Shown: piece after piece, positions 24,238 to 35,269 of the stretch | How positions within the stretch are numbered: the first letter of the stretch is position 1 | Layout: each line of letters starts with the position of its first letter | NCBI RefSeq assembly: GCF_024346395.1 | Contig: NZ_JAGQCW010000002.1 | Span: 186,001-250,000 of the forward strand | Source: Cyanobium sp. AMD-g | Lineage (GTDB): Bacteria; Cyanobacteriota; Cyanobacteriia; PCC-6307; Cyanobiaceae | DNA: 64,000 nt | Direction of reading: 5' to 3' | Made by a program: the position numbers and the translations under genes | Notes under the pieces: model-generated | What the model saw: the letters and a program-made list of their open reading frames with translations, nothing else | What the model was told of the DNA's origin: nothing | The model's database searches: none

Positions 24238-26232
24238 ATGACACCAACTTCAACGCCCATGTCGCCGCCGGCGGCCGTGGTGCGTTTCGGCAGCGAGATC
24301 TGCGGCGATCCCCGCCTGGCCGCCGAGCGGGAGTGGCTGGTCACCAACGGCCTCGGCGGTTACGCCATGGGCACCGTGTCAGGGGCGCCGAGCCGCAGCT
24401 ACCACGGCCTGCTGATCGCGGCCCTGACGCCGCCGGTGGAGCGCACCCTGCTGCTGAGCCAGCTGCAGGAGTCGGTGGATGGGGATCCGGATGGCTGCGG
24501 ACCCCTGCGGATCGTGTCCTTTGCCCTGGAGGGCAGCGTGCCCCGCTGGCGTTTCGCCTGGGGGGAGACCCTGCTGGAGAAGCGGATCTGGATGGCCCAG
24601 GGGGCCAACACCACCCATGTGAGCTACCGGCTGGTGCGCGGTGGCCCGATCCAACTCAGCCTGACGGCCTGGGTGCAGCACCGCTCGCCCCACGGCGGCG
24701 AGCGCCCCGAGCTGACCCTGGCGTCCCTGGCCAGGGGGGTGGAGGTGCGTCCGCTGGCGGCGGCGCCGTTCGTGCTGCTCAGCGACCGGGGCCACTGGTG
24801 CCTGGAGGAGCCCCCGCTCTGGGTGGAAGGCGTGCCCCTGGTGGCGGAGGCCGTGCGGGGGCTGACGAGCACGGCCGAGCACCTGCGGGCGGCCACCCTC
24901 ACCGTCACCCTCCGCGATCCACACCCGGGCGTCACCATCGTGGCCAGCACCTGCCGGGACGCCTGCACCGACGGTGATCGGGCGCTGGCTGAGCGCCGCG
25001 ACCACGAGGACGGGCTGTTGCGCTCCTGGGTCGCCGCCCAGCCCGCCCTGGCGCCGGCCGCACCCGCCTGGATCCGCCAGCTGGTGCTGGCAGCCGATGC
25101 CTTCGTGGTCGAACGCGCCCCGGAGGGCGCCTCGCTGATCGCCGGCTACCCCTGGTTCAACGACTGGGGTCGCGACACGATGATCAGCCTGGCGGGGCTC
25201 ACCCTGGCGACGGGCCGCTGCGAGCGGGCCGAGCGCATCCTGCGCACCTACGCCGCCCATAGCAGCCACGGGCTGATCCCCAACAGTTTCCCCGACCGGG
25301 CTGACCAACCCCTGGATCAGCGCGCGTACAACACGGTGGACGCCACGCTCTGGTTCTTCCAGGCGCTGGCGGAGCACCGGCAGGCCAGTGGCAGCGATGC
25401 CCTGGTGCGGGACCTCTTTCCCCAGCTGGTGGGGATCGTGGAGCACCACATCGCCGGCACCTGGTTCGGGATCCGCATGGATCCGGCCGATGGGCTGCTG
25501 GCCGCCGGGGAGGGGGAAACCCAGCTCACCTGGATGGATGCCAAGCCCGGCGACCGGGCCATCACCCCCCGCCACGGCAAGGCGGTGGAGGTGAATGCCC
25601 TGTGGATCAACGCCCTGCGCTCCATGGCCGGCTTCTCGCGATTCACCGGGGCCGATCCGGGCCCCTGGCAGGCGCTGGCGGACCAGGCCGCGGCGGGCTT
25701 CCGGCGTTTCTGGAACCCCCGGATGGGCTGCTGCTTCGATGTCATCGATGGCCCCTCCGGCGGCCCCGATGGGCGGCTGCGTCCTAACCAGCTGCTCGCC
25801 CTGTCGCTGCCGGAGCCCCTGCTCAGCCCGGCCCAGGCCGCCAGCGTGCTGGCGCTCTGCGGCCGGCGGCTGCTGACGCGCCACGGGCTGCGCAGCCTGG
25901 ATCCTGCCGATCCCGACTACCGCGGCCACTACGGCGGTCACGTCCAGCGGCGCGATCGGGCCTACCACCAGGGCACGGTGTGGGCCTGGTGGCTGGGGCC
26001 CTTCGCCCGGGCCCATTTCAGGCTGCACGGCGATGCGGCCCTGGCGCTCTCGTTCCTGGAGCCCATGGCCGATCACCTGGGCGCGGCGGGGCTGGGCAGC
26101 CTCAGCGAGATCTTCGACGGCGACGCCCCCCATGCCCCGCGCGGCTGCATCGCCCAGGCCTGGTCGGTGGCCCAGGTGCTGGCGGCCTGGACGGCGATCA
26201 GTGGTGGAACCCCGAGAGCTCCGGGCCGTTGA
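24238..26232 (+). CDS. Amylo-alpha-1,6-glucosidase (GDE family)
   Basis: This enzyme of about 664 residues is of the archaeal/bacterial glycogen-debranching type. The N-terminal domain has [20 protein letters not shown] and [10 protein letters not shown]; the catalytic (alpha/alpha)6 GH133-like domain has [20 protein letters not shown], where the Asp of WGRD is conserved, and [13 protein letters not shown] near the end ([13 protein letters not shown]-like). It removes branch-point glucose from glycogen. ATG 24238 with AGGAG-like bases nearby is preferred; an earlier ATG at 24157 would run over the ATPase remnant. Its end overlaps convergent gadB by 35 bp. Confidence 0.92.
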   Translation: MTPTSTPMSPPAAVVRFGSEICGDPRLAAEREWLVTNGLGGYAMGTVSGAPSRSYHGLLIAALTPPVERTLLLSQLQESVDGDPDGCGPLRIVSFALEGSVPRWRFAWGETLLEKRIWMAQGANTTHVSYRLVRGGPIQLSLTAWVQHRSPHGGERPELTLASLARGVEVRPLAAAPFVLLSDRGHWCLEEPPLWVEGVPLVAEAVRGLTSTAEHLRAATLTVTLRDPHPGVTIVASTCRDACTDGDRALAERRDHEDGLLRSWVAAQPALAPAAPAWIRQLVLAADAFVVERAPEGASLIAGYPWFNDWGRDTMISLAGLTLATGRCERAERILRTYAAHSSHGLIPNSFPDRADQPLDQRAYNTVDATLWFFQALAEHRQASGSDALVRDLFPQLVGIVEHHIAGTWFGIRMDPADGLLAAGEGETQLTWMDAKPGDRAITPRHGKAVEVNALWINALRSMAGFSRFTGADPGPWQALADQAAAGFRRFWNPRMGCCFDVIDGPSGGPDGRLRPNQLLALSLPEPLLSPAQAASVLALCGRRLLTRHGLRSLDPADPDYRGHYGGHVQRRDRAYHQGTVWAWWLGPFARAHFRLHGDAALALSFLEPMADHLGAAGLGSLSEIFDGDAPHAPRGCIAQAWSVAQVLAAWTAISGGTPRAPGR

Positions 26233-27604
26233 GGGCGCCCTGGCTGGGGTGGCTCGCGAAGCCATCGAGCGACTGGCGGATGTTCTCCAGCAGCAGATTG
26301 GCCAGGTCCCGGCTGACGCCATGGCGCACCAGGATGCGTTGCACCGTGATGTCCTGGCAGTGGGCGGGAAGGGTGTAGGCCGGCACCTGCCAACCCCGCA
26401 CCCGCAGCCGGTCGGCGAGGGCGTAGAGGCTGAAATTCACCTCACTCCCCGCGCGGATTTTCCAGCAGAGGGCGGGAATGCCCGATTGATCATCGCCGCC
26501 GTAGAGGATCTCGAACGGTCCCAGCCTGGCGATCTCCCGAGCCAGGTACTGGGCCGTGGCGTAACAGGCGGCATGCACCTTGCGATAACCCTCCCGGCCC
26601 AGGCGCAGAAAGTTGTAGTACTGGCAGATCACCTGGCCACCCGGCCTGGAGAAGTTGAGGGTGAGGTCGCGCATGTTGCCGCCCAGGTAATTCACCCAGA
26701 ACACCATTTCCTCGGGTAGATCGGTGGTTTCCCGCCACAGCACCCAACCCACCCCCAGGGGCGCCAGGCCGAACTTGTGGCCGGAGGCATTGATCGAGCG
26801 CACCCGCGGCAGGCGGAAATCCCACACCAGATCGGGGGCGCAGAAGGGAGCCAGGAAGCCGCCGCTGGCTGCGTCCACGTGGATGGGGATGTCGAGGCCG
26901 GTGCGGGCCTCCAGGCCATCGAGGGCGGCAGCCAGGGCCTGGACTGGTTCGTACTGACCGGTGAAGGTGACCCCCAGGGTGGGCACCACGCCGATGGTGT
27001 TCTCGTCGCAGAGCTCAAGGGCTGCCTCGGGGGTCAGCAGAAGATGATCCGGCTGCATCGGGATTTCACGGTGCTCGATGTCCCAGTAGCGGCAGAACTT
27101 GTGCCAGCAGATCTGCACCGGCCCGGTCACCAGGTTGGGCCGGTCGATCGGTTTCCCCTGCCCCTGGCGCCGAGCCTCCCAGCGGCGCTTCATCGCCAGG
27201 CCCCCGAGCATGGCCGCCTCGCTGGAGCCGGTGGTGGAGCAGCCGATGGCCCCCTCGATCGCGGGGGCGTGCCACAGGTCGGCCACCATCCGGGCGCAGC
27301 GGGCTTCGATCTCAGCGGTCTGGGGATACTCGTCCTTGTCCTCGATGTTCTTGTCGATGCACAGATCCATCAGGGCGTGCACTTCGTCTTCCACCCAGGT
27401 CTGGCAGAAGGTGGCCAGGTTCTGGCGGGAATTGCCATCCAGCATCAGTTCGTCGCGAATGGCGGCGAAGACGGCGCGGGAATTGTGCTCCTTGCTGGGA
27501 AAATGGCTCTTCGGCAGGGTGACCGATAGATCGGAAGAGGAGTAGATGTCGTCCTCCAGGGAGTATCGGGTCGCCGGCTTTTCGTGGAGGGTCATCGATC
27601 GCAA
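26198..27604 (-). CDS. gadB: Glutamate decarboxylase
   Basis: This 468-residue PLP enzyme converts glutamate to GABA and CO2, consuming a proton. Lys277 in INASGHKFG is the PLP lysine (Lys276 in E. coli GadB). [17 protein letters not shown] and [14 protein letters not shown] are cofactor-binding segments. The C-terminal [15 protein letters not shown] and the His near the end resemble the E. coli pH-gating tail. In cyanobacteria it may feed the GABA shunt as well as acid resistance. No antiporter gene is next to it. ATG 27595 is an alternative start. Confidence 0.95.
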   Translation of the reverse strand: MRSMTLHEKPATRYSLEDDIYSSSDLSVTLPKSHFPSKEHNSRAVFAAIRDELMLDGNSRQNLATFCQTWVEDEVHALMDLCIDKNIEDKDEYPQTAEIEARCARMVADLWHAPAIEGAIGCSTTGSSEAAMLGGLAMKRRWEARRQGQGKPIDRPNLVTGPVQICWHKFCRYWDIEHREIPMQPDHLLLTPEAALELCDENTIGVVPTLGVTFTGQYEPVQALAAALDGLEARTGLDIPIHVDAASGGFLAPFCAPDLVWDFRLPRVRSINASGHKFGLAPLGVGWVLWRETTDLPEEMVFWVNYLGGNMRDLTLNFSRPGGQVICQYYNFLRLGREGYRKVHAACYATAQYLAREIARLGPFEILYGGDDQSGIPALCWKIRAGSEVNFSLYALADRLRVRGWQVPAYTLPAHCQDITVQRILVRHGVSRDLANLLLENIRQSLDGFASHPSQGALNGPELSGFHH

Positions 27605-27667
27605 CGGCGCTCACCTGGCCGGTTCAGGCTAGGAGCCGCGCTGGCCCCATGCCGCCGGCTTTCCCCT

Positions 27668-29467
27668 TCAAGGGGAGGGGGTGGTGCCTCCGCGCCCGGG
27701 AGCCCCTCCGAACCGCCAGCGCAGACCACCGCCGTAGGAGATCTCGTTGCCATTGCTCCAGAAGGAGCCACCCACATCGGCATAGAGCGACAGGCTTTCG
27801 GAGGCTTCGAATTCGACATTCAGGCCCACATCCAAGGCACTGGCGCCGCGGTTCTGACCCAGGAGGGTCAGCGATCCGGGCTCCGGAACCTGGGCGAAGG
27901 AGGCCGTGAGCTGGTGCTCTTCGTTGGCATTCCCCATCACGTCGTACTCGTAGCCAAGGCTGAGCCGTGGAATCAGCCGCGACTGCCGCGACAATCTGAT
28001 CGGCACTTCCAGGGTGCCCCCGAGGCCGAGGACGAGGGAATCAGCGGTGTGGCTGTTGACCGCCAGATTCAGGGAGTTGGCGCCGGTTTCGTTGATGGCT
28101 CCCTGGTTGTATTTGGCGTAGGACACCAGAGCCCGTGGCTTGAATCGGATGGCGTCGCTCTGGGGGGCCGCTTGGCTCTCGCCGGGCGCCGGCCGGGCCG
28201 GGTTCAGCACCCAGTCGTATTCAGAGGTCAAGGCCAGGCTGAGGCCGTTGCCGGTCCATCCGGCCTGGGCGGTGCGGTCAATCGTCCCGAACTGAATCGG
28301 ACGATTGGACCGGTTCTCGAACCTGGTGTAGCCAGCCAGGGCGGCGATCTTCCAGGCCGGTCCGGGCGTGTAGAGGCCGTACACGGCACCTGAATAGGTG
28401 TCCGCATCGATGGTCACGTTGCTGAACTGGTAGTTGGACAGTCCGCTGGTTCCATAGCCGAAGACGCCACCGATGCGCCAATCGGGGGCAAGGCGATACT
28501 CCAGGCCATAGGTGGACTGGAAGATCTGATAGTCCAGGGAGGCCAGCCCACCGGTGCCCCTCAGGGACGCCTGGGTGTTGGAGGCATCCAGCATCAGGGC
28601 CCAGCGGTGACCCTCCCGTCCGGTGCACGCCGGTGAGGGGGCGGTCGGGCCGGAGGCACCTGGCTGGCCGTCAGCCTCGTCCGCAGTTGGCCGGGGCGGG
28701 CAGGCGCCGGAGCCGAAGGACACCTTCTGGGTGGACAGGGCCAGTTCCAGGGCGTCCTGGCGGAAGCGCTCCAGGGTCTCCAGGCCCACCGAGATCTGGC
28801 TTGCGTAGGGCTCGGCGATCACCTGCTCGAAGGACCGATTGACGGCCGCCTGGCTGGGCAGGGCGTTCACGGCCGCCAGGACCCCATTGAAGTCGGCGTT
28901 GCTGGTGGCGCCGATCACCGTCGGCTGACCCGCCGTGCCGGTGACGACCGATCCGGCCACCCCCTGGCCCAGGCCGGTGGCGATGGGCTGCTGGGGGCCG
29001 GGGGAGTTGGCCAGGATGCTGGAGGCGGCGCCACTCACATTCGGGTTCGTCGAGGTCGGCACGGCCTGATAGTTCAGGATCAGCAGATCAACGGTTCGGC
29101 CCGTGCATCGGGAACTGGACCCCACGGGTTCCCAGTAGCAGAGGTCCCAGGTGCCGCGCACGAACAGGGGCCGGTAGGCATAGGCGGCGCCGAGGGGCGT
29201 CTGCAACAGTGTGACCGTGCTTTCGGCGGCCTGTTGCTGTCCCCACCAGGCGGTGTTCAGCAACCGTGGATCGATGTCTCTGGACGAATCCGGTGCCTGG
29301 AACTGCTCGTAGTTGATCTGATACTGGACGCCGTTGGAGCCGATCGAGAGAAGGGTATCCGCCATCGCCGGGACCGGGCTGCCGATCAGGGCACCGAGGC
29401 TCAACAGGCCACCGATTCTGGAGGCAGACGGGCGCTTCCGTTCGTGGACCATGCCAGCGATTGCCAT
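27668..29467 (-). CDS. Autotransporter-like outer-membrane beta-barrel protein
   Basis: This 599-residue exported protein has a signal sequence (GGLLSLGALIGSPVPAMA) and a passenger-like region (about 40-290) with low similarity to anything I know. A C-terminal autotransporter-type barrel (about 300-599) follows, with alternating strands such as YGLEYRLAPDWRIGGVFGYG and IPRLSLGYEYDVMG, and the end YGGGLRWRF, where a terminal aromatic is expected before the short tail. Four Cys lie in the passenger. Such barrels are uncommon in picocyanobacteria. It is divergent from an AraC regulator, which may control it. Confidence 0.82.
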   Translation of the reverse strand: MAIAGMVHERKRPSASRIGGLLSLGALIGSPVPAMADTLLSIGSNGVQYQINYEQFQAPDSSRDIDPRLLNTAWWGQQQAAESTVTLLQTPLGAAYAYRPLFVRGTWDLCYWEPVGSSSRCTGRTVDLLILNYQAVPTSTNPNVSGAASSILANSPGPQQPIATGLGQGVAGSVVTGTAGQPTVIGATSNADFNGVLAAVNALPSQAAVNRSFEQVIAEPYASQISVGLETLERFRQDALELALSTQKVSFGSGACPPRPTADEADGQPGASGPTAPSPACTGREGHRWALMLDASNTQASLRGTGGLASLDYQIFQSTYGLEYRLAPDWRIGGVFGYGTSGLSNYQFSNVTIDADTYSGAVYGLYTPGPAWKIAALAGYTRFENRSNRPIQFGTIDRTAQAGWTGNGLSLALTSEYDWVLNPARPAPGESQAAPQSDAIRFKPRALVSYAKYNQGAINETGANSLNLAVNSHTADSLVLGLGGTLEVPIRLSRQSRLIPRLSLGYEYDVMGNANEEHQLTASFAQVPEPGSLTLLGQNRGASALDVGLNVEFEASESLSLYADVGGSFWSNGNEISYGGGLRWRFGGAPGRGGTTPSP

Positions 29468-29628
29468 CTCCGGGCACCCTATGCAAGGCGTTCTGCAGCA
29501 GCAAGAAGGTCAGTGATGTTGTTGATCATTCCCAGGATGAATGGGCGGCCAATGTAAGAAATACGCAAGTCCTGCCCGTTCGACGCGATGCTCCCAGGCT
29601 GTCGACGGTCCCTGCCCAGCCCCTGATG
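29468..29628. promoter_or_regulatory. Divergent autotransporter/araC control region
   Basis: About 160 bp separate the two divergent starts. The stretch is more AT-rich than its surroundings and contains GTTGTTGATCATTCC, but I see no confident -35/-10 pair or operator. Calling it regulatory rests on the gene arrangement only. Confidence 0.35.
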
Positions 29629-30645
29629 GCGGCGGCCGTTGTCCTGCTGCGTGTCCTGCCGCGGTACAACGGAAGCAGCCGAATCAGCGCCCTGGCCGGT
29701 TGGAAACCGCTGCAGTTGCTGGAGGCCCCTGGCCTGAGCACCGTTTTGCGCAGCGATGATTTCGGCGCCTGGGACAGCCTCATCGCCGGCAGCCTCGGCC
29801 ATCACCGCAGCCGTCTGCTGCCGGGTTCACCCCCCTTCAGGGCCCACATCCGTCGGGGGGCTGTGGCGGAATTTGAGGTGCTGCTGCTGCACGGATGTGG
29901 CCGGGTGGAGCTGCAGCGGCAGCAGGAGGGCCACGGGGTGCTCTGGCTGCCGCTGCAGGGGCTGACGCAGGAATGGGTCAACGGGGTCGAGCGGGTGGCC
30001 GAACCGGGCATGGCCCTGCTGTTCCGTCCCGGCGATGCCATGCGGGGTTTCACCAGCGACACCATCACCGGTCTTTCGATCCTGATCCCCGAGGCTTGCC
30101 TGCCCTGGGTTGCACCGCCCTCACCCCTGCTTGACCAGGGGCCTGTGCATCGTCGGCTGATCGCAGCAGGGCTGCAGCTGGCCATGGCCGCGGCCTGGCA
30201 ACCCCCAGGTTCCGAGCATGCCGCCGCGGACCTGGAGGAGGCGCTGCGGCAGTGGGGCCATCCTCCCGATCCCGGTCGGCGCCGGGAATCCCTCACCGCC
30301 TGCCGCCACCGGCAGACCGTGGCCGAGGCCTGCCGCTGGATGGAGGACCACCTCTTCCGCCGCTTCAGCCTTGAGGAGCTGGGTCTTGCCATGGGTCTGT
30401 CCGTTCGGACCCTGCAGTACGGCTTCCGGGAGCAGCTGGGCCGCTCGCCGATGGCGGAGCTGAAGCGGCGGCGTCTGCGGCGCCTGCGGCAGCTCCTTCA
30501 GGTGGCCGACCACGACCACCAAAGCGTCGCCGAACTGATGCAGACCGCCGGACTGCTGGCCTGCGGCGCCACCGCGGCGGACTATGGCCACTGCTGGGGG
30601 GAATCCCCACGCCGAACGCGCCAGCGACGGACAATGGACCTCTGA
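29629..30645 (+). CDS. AraC-family transcriptional regulator
   Basis: The C-terminal part has an AraC-type double helix-turn-helix (RFSLEELGLAMGLSVRTLQY, then FREQLGRSPMAELKRRRLRR), and the N-terminal part matches the AraC-binding-like ligand/dimerisation domain (LRSDDFGAWDSLIAGSLGHH and YNGSSRISALAGWKPLQLLE). The second helix-turn-helix looks eroded. I use ATG 29629 (about 338 residues); the open frame begins at 29461. The natural target is probably the divergent autotransporter, the DUF4334 gene 14 bp downstream, or both. Confidence 0.82.
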   Translation, partial: AAAVVLLRVLPRYNGSSRISALAGWKPLQLLEAPGLSTVLRSDDFGAWDSLIAGSLGHHRSRLLPGSPPFRAHIRRGAVAEFEVLLLHGCGRVELQRQQEGHGVLWLPLQGLTQEWVNGVERVAEPGMALLFRPGDAMRGFTSDTITGLSILIPEACLPWVAPPSPLLDQGPVHRRLIAAGLQLAMAAAWQPPGSEHAAADLEEALRQWGHPPDPGRRRESLTACRHRQTVAEACRWMEDHLFRRFSLEELGLAMGLSVRTLQYGFREQLGRSPMAELKRRRLRRLRQLLQVADHDHQSVAELMQTAGLLACGATAADYGHCWGESPRRTRQRRTMDL

Positions 30646-30659
30646 CGCGCGACCCCGCC

Positions 30660-31214
30660 GTGGGTTCTCCCCTTCCCATCGCCACCACTGCCGAGGCCTT
30701 TGCCCGCTTCGACGGGCTCCCCCCCGTGGAGATCCCGTTCATGCTTGGGGCCTGGACAGGGGAGAGCGTCCCTACCGGCCACCCCCTCGACGGCGCCCTG
30801 GAGGCGTTCCACTGGCATGGCAAGCGCTTCGACAGTGCGGAGGCGGTGTACCCCCTGGTGTTCACCACCCTCGGCGGCGGCCTGACCTGCCTGGAGCCGA
30901 AGGCGCTGGGGCCCGGGCTGCGGCTGAGCGACCGTTTCCCCGTCCCCAAATCAGCCCTGGCCGGCCGCCTCTTCCAGTTGCTGATGCCCCTGCTCAGCAC
31001 CGCCCACTCCAGCGCCCGGCTGCGGATGACCAGCTACCGCGGCGTGGTCAGCGCCACCATGGTCTATGACCACCTCCCCATCAACGACGTCTTCCGCCGG
31101 CTGGACGACGACAGCGTGCTGGGGGTGATGGATTTCAAGGGCATGGAGACCCCGTTCTTCTTCCTGCTGCGCCGCGAAGGACCGGGTCCGTCACATTCCG
31201 TTACGATTTCCTGA
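30660..31214 (+). CDS. GXWXG / DUF4334 protein
   Basis: The 184-residue protein has an N-terminal GXWXG domain (MLGAWTGESVPTGHPLDGAL, then HWHGKRF) and a C-terminal DUF4334 domain (SARLRMTSYRGVVSATMVYD, then LPINDVFRRLDDDSVLGVMD). Many of these proteins are small and uncharacterised. No catalytic residue can be named. It starts at GTG 30660, 14 bp after the AraC stop, and probably shares its transcript; the short-chain dehydrogenase follows 59 bp on. Confidence 0.82.
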   Translation: MGSPLPIATTAEAFARFDGLPPVEIPFMLGAWTGESVPTGHPLDGALEAFHWHGKRFDSAEAVYPLVFTTLGGGLTCLEPKALGPGLRLSDRFPVPKSALAGRLFQLLMPLLSTAHSSARLRMTSYRGVVSATMVYDHLPINDVFRRLDDDSVLGVMDFKGMETPFFFLLRREGPGPSHSVTIS

Positions 31215-31273
31215 GGGAGGCCCGCTCCGGGTGATGGCTTTCTCCCCAACGCTCTGCCCTTCTGCTGATCACC

Positions 31274-32209
31274 ATGCCCTGGACTGCCGCCGACATCCCT
31301 GACCAGTCCGGACGGATCGCCCTGGTCACCGGTGCCAACAGTGGACTCGGCCTGGAAACGGCCCGGGCCCTGGCCGCCAGGGGCGCCACCGTGCTGCTGG
31401 CCTGCCGTTCGCTGGCGAAGGCGGAGCAGGCCCGTGAGGAGCTGCTCACCTCCGCGTCCTCCACCGGTGCCCTCGACGTGCTGCACCTCGACCTGGCCGA
31501 CCTGGCCAGCGTGGCGGCCGCCGCCGGGACCGTTGCGGAGCGCTATGGGCGCCTCGATCTGCTGATCAACAACGCCGGCGTGATGGCGCCGCCCCGCCGC
31601 CTCACCCGCCAGGGTTTCGAACTCCAGTTCGGCACCAACCACCTGGGCCACTTCGCCCTCAGCCTCGCCCTGCTGCCCCTGCTGCGTGACCAGCCCGGTG
31701 CCCGGGTGGTCACTGTCACCTCCGGGGCCCAGTACTTCGGCCGCATCGCCTTTGACGACCTCCAGGGAGAGCGCCGCTACGACCGCTGGGGCGCCTACGG
31801 CCAGAGCAAGCTGGCCAATGTGATGTTTGCTCTGGAGTTGCAGCGCCGCCTGGCTGAGCAGGGCAGCCCGGTCCTCTCCCTGGCCGCCCACCCCGGCGTC
31901 GCCCGCACCAACCTCCAGCCCGCTTCCATCGCCGCCACCGGCTCCCGCCTCGAGCCCCTTGCCTACCGTCTGATGGATCCCCTGTTCCAGAGCGCCGCCA
32001 TGGGGGCCCTGCCGCAGCTGTTCGCCGCCACGGCCCCTGGGGCCAAACCCGGTGGCCACTACGGCCCCGACCAGTGGGGCGGCATGCGGGGCTGGCCCAC
32101 CGAGGTGCGCATCGCCCCGGCCGCCCTCGACGCCGACCAGTGCCGGCGCCTCTGGGATGTGAGCCAGGAGCTCTGCGCCAAAGCCGCCCCGCTGCCGGCC
32201 CTGGCCTGA
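31274..32209 (+). CDS. Short-chain dehydrogenase/reductase
   Basis: This classical-type SDR has 311 residues: TGANSGLG cofactor loop at about 19-26, NNAGVM, catalytic Ser in TVTSGAQYFG and the YGQSK (YxxxK) pair. The sequence resembles the retinol-dehydrogenase/protochlorophyllide-reductase-like branch (LQFGTNHLGHFALSLALLPL), but it lacks a reason to be called Por; a substrate cannot be given. The NADP versus NAD preference is unresolved. It is followed by uvrA after a 51-bp gap. Confidence 0.88.
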   Translation: MPWTAADIPDQSGRIALVTGANSGLGLETARALAARGATVLLACRSLAKAEQAREELLTSASSTGALDVLHLDLADLASVAAAAGTVAERYGRLDLLINNAGVMAPPRRLTRQGFELQFGTNHLGHFALSLALLPLLRDQPGARVVTVTSGAQYFGRIAFDDLQGERRYDRWGAYGQSKLANVMFALELQRRLAEQGSPVLSLAAHPGVARTNLQPASIAATGSRLEPLAYRLMDPLFQSAAMGALPQLFAATAPGAKPGGHYGPDQWGGMRGWPTEVRIAPAALDADQCRRLWDVSQELCAKAAPLPALA

Positions 32210-32260
32210 GCTTGTCCCAGGGCAGACCCCCGTAGACTCATCGGCTGCCGACCATCCCTT

Positions 32261-35200
32261 ATGCCCCGCGCCCGCGCCGGATCCACCAGCAAGAGCGCGG
32301 CCCCTGGAAACGGCACCTCCGGCGAGCCCCCGGAAGAGGCCCTGCGCACCCTGAACGGCGGCAGCCTCGAGGATGTGATCCGGGTGCGGGGCGCCCGTCA
32401 GCACAACCTGCGCAACATCGATCTCACCATCCCGCGCAACCGCATGGTGGTGTTCACGGGGGTGAGCGGCAGCGGCAAGAGCTCCCTCGCCTTCGACACG
32501 ATCTTCGCCGAGGGTCAGCGGCGCTATGTGGAGAGCCTCTCCGCCTACGCCCGCCAGTTCCTCGGCCAGGTGGACAAGCCGGATGTGGATGCGATCGAAG
32601 GGCTGTCTCCCGCGATCTCGATCGACCAGAAGTCCACCAGCCACAACCCCCGTTCCACGGTCGGCACGGTCACCGAGATCCAGGACTACCTGCGCCTGCT
32701 GTATGGCCGCGCCGGCGAACCCCACTGCCCCCAGTGCAGCCGCTCGATCCGGCCCCAGTCCATCGACGAGATGGTGGACCAGATCCTCACCCTGCCCGAA
32801 GGCACCCGCTACCAGCTGCTCGCCCCCGTGGTGCGGGGCAAGAAGGGCACCCACGTGAAGCTGCTGGCGGGACTGGTGGCCGAGGGTTTCGCCAGGGTGC
32901 GGATCAACGGCGAGGTGCGCGAGCTGGCCGACAACATCGAGCTCGACAAGAACCACGCCCACCACATCGAGGTGGTGGTCGACCGGCTGGTGGCCCGTGA
33001 GGGCATCAACGAACGGCTCACCGATTCCCTGCGCACGGCCCTGAAGCGTGGCGAGGGCCTGGCCCTGGTGGAGGTGGTGCCCAAGGCCAACGAGCCCCTG
33101 CCCGAGGGCGTGGAACGGGAGCGCCTGTATTCCGAAAACTTCGCCTGCCCCGTGCATGGCGCGGTGATGGAGGAGCTCTCCCCCCGCCTGTTCTCCTTCA
33201 ACAGCCCCTACGGCGCCTGCCCCGACTGCCACGGCATCGGTCACCTGCGCAAGTTCACGGTGGAGCGGGTGGTGCCCGATCCCTCCCTGCCGGTGTATGC
33301 CGCCATCGCCCCCTGGAGCGATAAGGAGAACAGCTACTACTTCTCGCTGCTGTTCAGCGTCGGTGAGGCCTTCGGCTTCGAGCTCAAGACCCCCTGGAAC
33401 CAGCTCAGCGAGGAGCAGCGTCAGGTGTTGCTGCAGGGCAGCCAGGAGCCGATCGCCATCAAGGCCGACAGCCGCTACCGCAAGAGCGAGGGCTATGTGC
33501 GGCCCTTCGAGGGGATCCTGCCGATCCTGGAGCGCCAGCTGCGCGACGCCAGTGGCGAATCCGTGCGTCAGAAGCTGGAGAAGTACCTGGAGCTGGTGCC
33601 CTGCGAAAGCTGCCATGGCCTGCGGCTGCGGCCCGAAGCCCTGGCGGTGCGGGTGGGGCCTTACGCCATCCACGAGCTCACCTCCGTGAGTGTGGCCGTC
33701 ACCCTGGAGCGCATCGAGGCGCTGATGGGCGTCGGGGCCAGTGAAGGGGCCGAGCCCCTGCTCAGCAGCCGCCAGATCCAGATCGGCGATCTGGTGCTGC
33801 GGGAGATCCGCATGCGCCTGCGCTTCCTGCTCGATGTGGGCCTCGATTACCTGAGCCTGGATCGGCCCGCCATGACCCTCTCCGGCGGAGAGGCCCAGCG
33901 GATCCGCCTGGCCACCCAGATCGGCGCCGGCCTCACCGGCGTGCTTTATGTGCTCGACGAGCCCAGCATCGGCCTGCACCAGCGCGACAACGACCGCCTG
34001 CTGGCCACCCTCACCAAGCTGCGTGACCTGGGCAACACCCTGATCGTGGTGGAGCACGACGAGGACACGATCCGCGCCGCCGACTACCTGGTGGACATCG
34101 GTCCCGGGGCCGGGGTCCATGGCGGCCACATCGTCGCCGAGGGCTCCCTCGACGACCTGCTCAATGCCGAGGACTCGCTCACCGGGGCCTACCTGAGCGG
34201 CCGCCGCTCCATTCCCACCCCCGCCGAACGCCGCGATGCCGGCAGCCGCCGGCTCACCCTGTCCAACTGCACCCGCAACAACCTCCAGGGCATCGATGTG
34301 GAGATCCCGCTCGGCCGGCTGGTGTGTGTCACCGGGGTGAGCGGCAGCGGCAAGAGCACCCTGGTGAACGAGCTGCTGCATCCGGCCCTTGAGAACCGCC
34401 TCGGCCTCAAGGTGCCTTTTCCCTCAGGGCTCGAGGAACTGCGGGGCATCAAGGCGATCGACAAGGTGATCGTCATCGACCAGTCGCCGATCGGCCGCAC
34501 CCCCCGCTCCAACCCCGCCACCTACACCGGCGCCTTCGATCCGATCCGCCAGGTGTTCGCCGCCACGGTGGAGGCCAAGGCCCGCGGCTACCAGGTGGGC
34601 CAGTTCAGCTTCAACGTCAAGGGGGGACGCTGTGAGGCCTGCAGCGGCCAGGGGGTGAACGTGATCGAGATGAACTTCCTGCCCGACGTCTATGTCCAGT
34701 GCGACGTCTGCAAGGGGGCCCGCTACAACCGCGAAACCCTGCAGGTCACCTTCCGGGGCCACACCATCGCCGATGTGCTGGAGATGACGGTGGAGCAGGC
34801 CGCCGAGGTGTTCGCCGCCATCCCCCAGGCCGGCGACAGGCTCAGCACCCTGGTGGACGTGGGGCTCGGCTACATCAAGCTGGGCCAGCCGGCGCCCACC
34901 CTCTCCGGCGGTGAGGCCCAGCGGGTGAAGCTGGCCACCGAGCTCTCCCGCCGCGCCACCGGCAAGACCCTCTACCTGATCGACGAGCCGACCACGGGCC
35001 TCAGCTTCTACGACGTCCACAAGCTGATGGATGTGATGCAGCGTCTGGTGGACAAGGGCAATTCGATCCTGGTGATCGAACACAACCTCGATGTGATCCG
35101 CTGCGCCGACTGGCTGATCGACCTGGGCCCGGAGGGCGGCGACAAGGGTGGTCACATCGTCGCCATCGGCACCCCCGAGTCCGTGGCCGAGAATGCCGCC

Positions 35201-35266
35201 AGCCACACCGGCCGCTACCTGCGGCACGTGCTGGAGCAGCATCCCCCCATTCCCCACGCGGCCTGA
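32261..35266 (+). CDS. uvrA: Excinuclease ABC subunit A
   Basis: The 1001-residue damage-recognition ATPase of nucleotide excision repair has two ABC cassettes: Walker [10 protein letters not shown] at about 67-75 and GVSGSGKST in the second half, signatures [13 protein letters not shown] and [13 protein letters not shown], and Walker [14 protein letters not shown] and [11 protein letters not shown]. Zinc-binding cysteines appear in CPVHG..CPDC and CEAC..CDVC modules. The first 37 residues form a variable, Ala/Gly/Ser-rich leader. The TerB-like gene starts 3 bp after the stop. Confidence 0.97.
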   Translation: MPRARAGSTSKSAAPGNGTSGEPPEEALRTLNGGSLEDVIRVRGARQHNLRNIDLTIPRNRMVVFTGVSGSGKSSLAFDTIFAEGQRRYVESLSAYARQFLGQVDKPDVDAIEGLSPAISIDQKSTSHNPRSTVGTVTEIQDYLRLLYGRAGEPHCPQCSRSIRPQSIDEMVDQILTLPEGTRYQLLAPVVRGKKGTHVKLLAGLVAEGFARVRINGEVRELADNIELDKNHAHHIEVVVDRLVAREGINERLTDSLRTALKRGEGLALVEVVPKANEPLPEGVERERLYSENFACPVHGAVMEELSPRLFSFNSPYGACPDCHGIGHLRKFTVERVVPDPSLPVYAAIAPWSDKENSYYFSLLFSVGEAFGFELKTPWNQLSEEQRQVLLQGSQEPIAIKADSRYRKSEGYVRPFEGILPILERQLRDASGESVRQKLEKYLELVPCESCHGLRLRPEALAVRVGPYAIHELTSVSVAVTLERIEALMGVGASEGAEPLLSSRQIQIGDLVLREIRMRLRFLLDVGLDYLSLDRPAMTLSGGEAQRIRLATQIGAGLTGVLYVLDEPSIGLHQRDNDRLLATLTKLRDLGNTLIVVEHDEDTIRAADYLVDIGPGAGVHGGHIVAEGSLDDLLNAEDSLTGAYLSGRRSIPTPAERRDAGSRRLTLSNCTRNNLQGIDVEIPLGRLVCVTGVSGSGKSTLVNELLHPALENRLGLKVPFPSGLEELRGIKAIDKVIVIDQSPIGRTPRSNPATYTGAFDPIRQVFAATVEAKARGYQVGQFSFNVKGGRCEACSGQGVNVIEMNFLPDVYVQCDVCKGARYNRETLQVTFRGHTIADVLEMTVEQAAEVFAAIPQAGDRLSTLVDVGLGYIKLGQPAPTLSGGEAQRVKLATELSRRATGKTLYLIDEPTTGLSFYDVHKLMDVMQRLVDKGNSILVIEHNLDVIRCADWLIDLGPEGGDKGGHIVAIGTPESVAENAASHTGRYLRHVLEQHPPIPHAA

Positions 35267-35269
35267 CCC

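Noticed and set aside
31274-32209. Light-dependent protochlorophyllide reductase (por)
   Set aside because: The SDR has the general fold and YxxxK, but I cannot see the Por-specific features that would justify the name over a generic dehydrogenase.
31064-34381. Minus-strand open frame of 1105 codons opposite uvrA
   Set aside because: Shadow of uvrA and the dehydrogenase gene. Low-complexity translation, and no start context or homology that I recognise.
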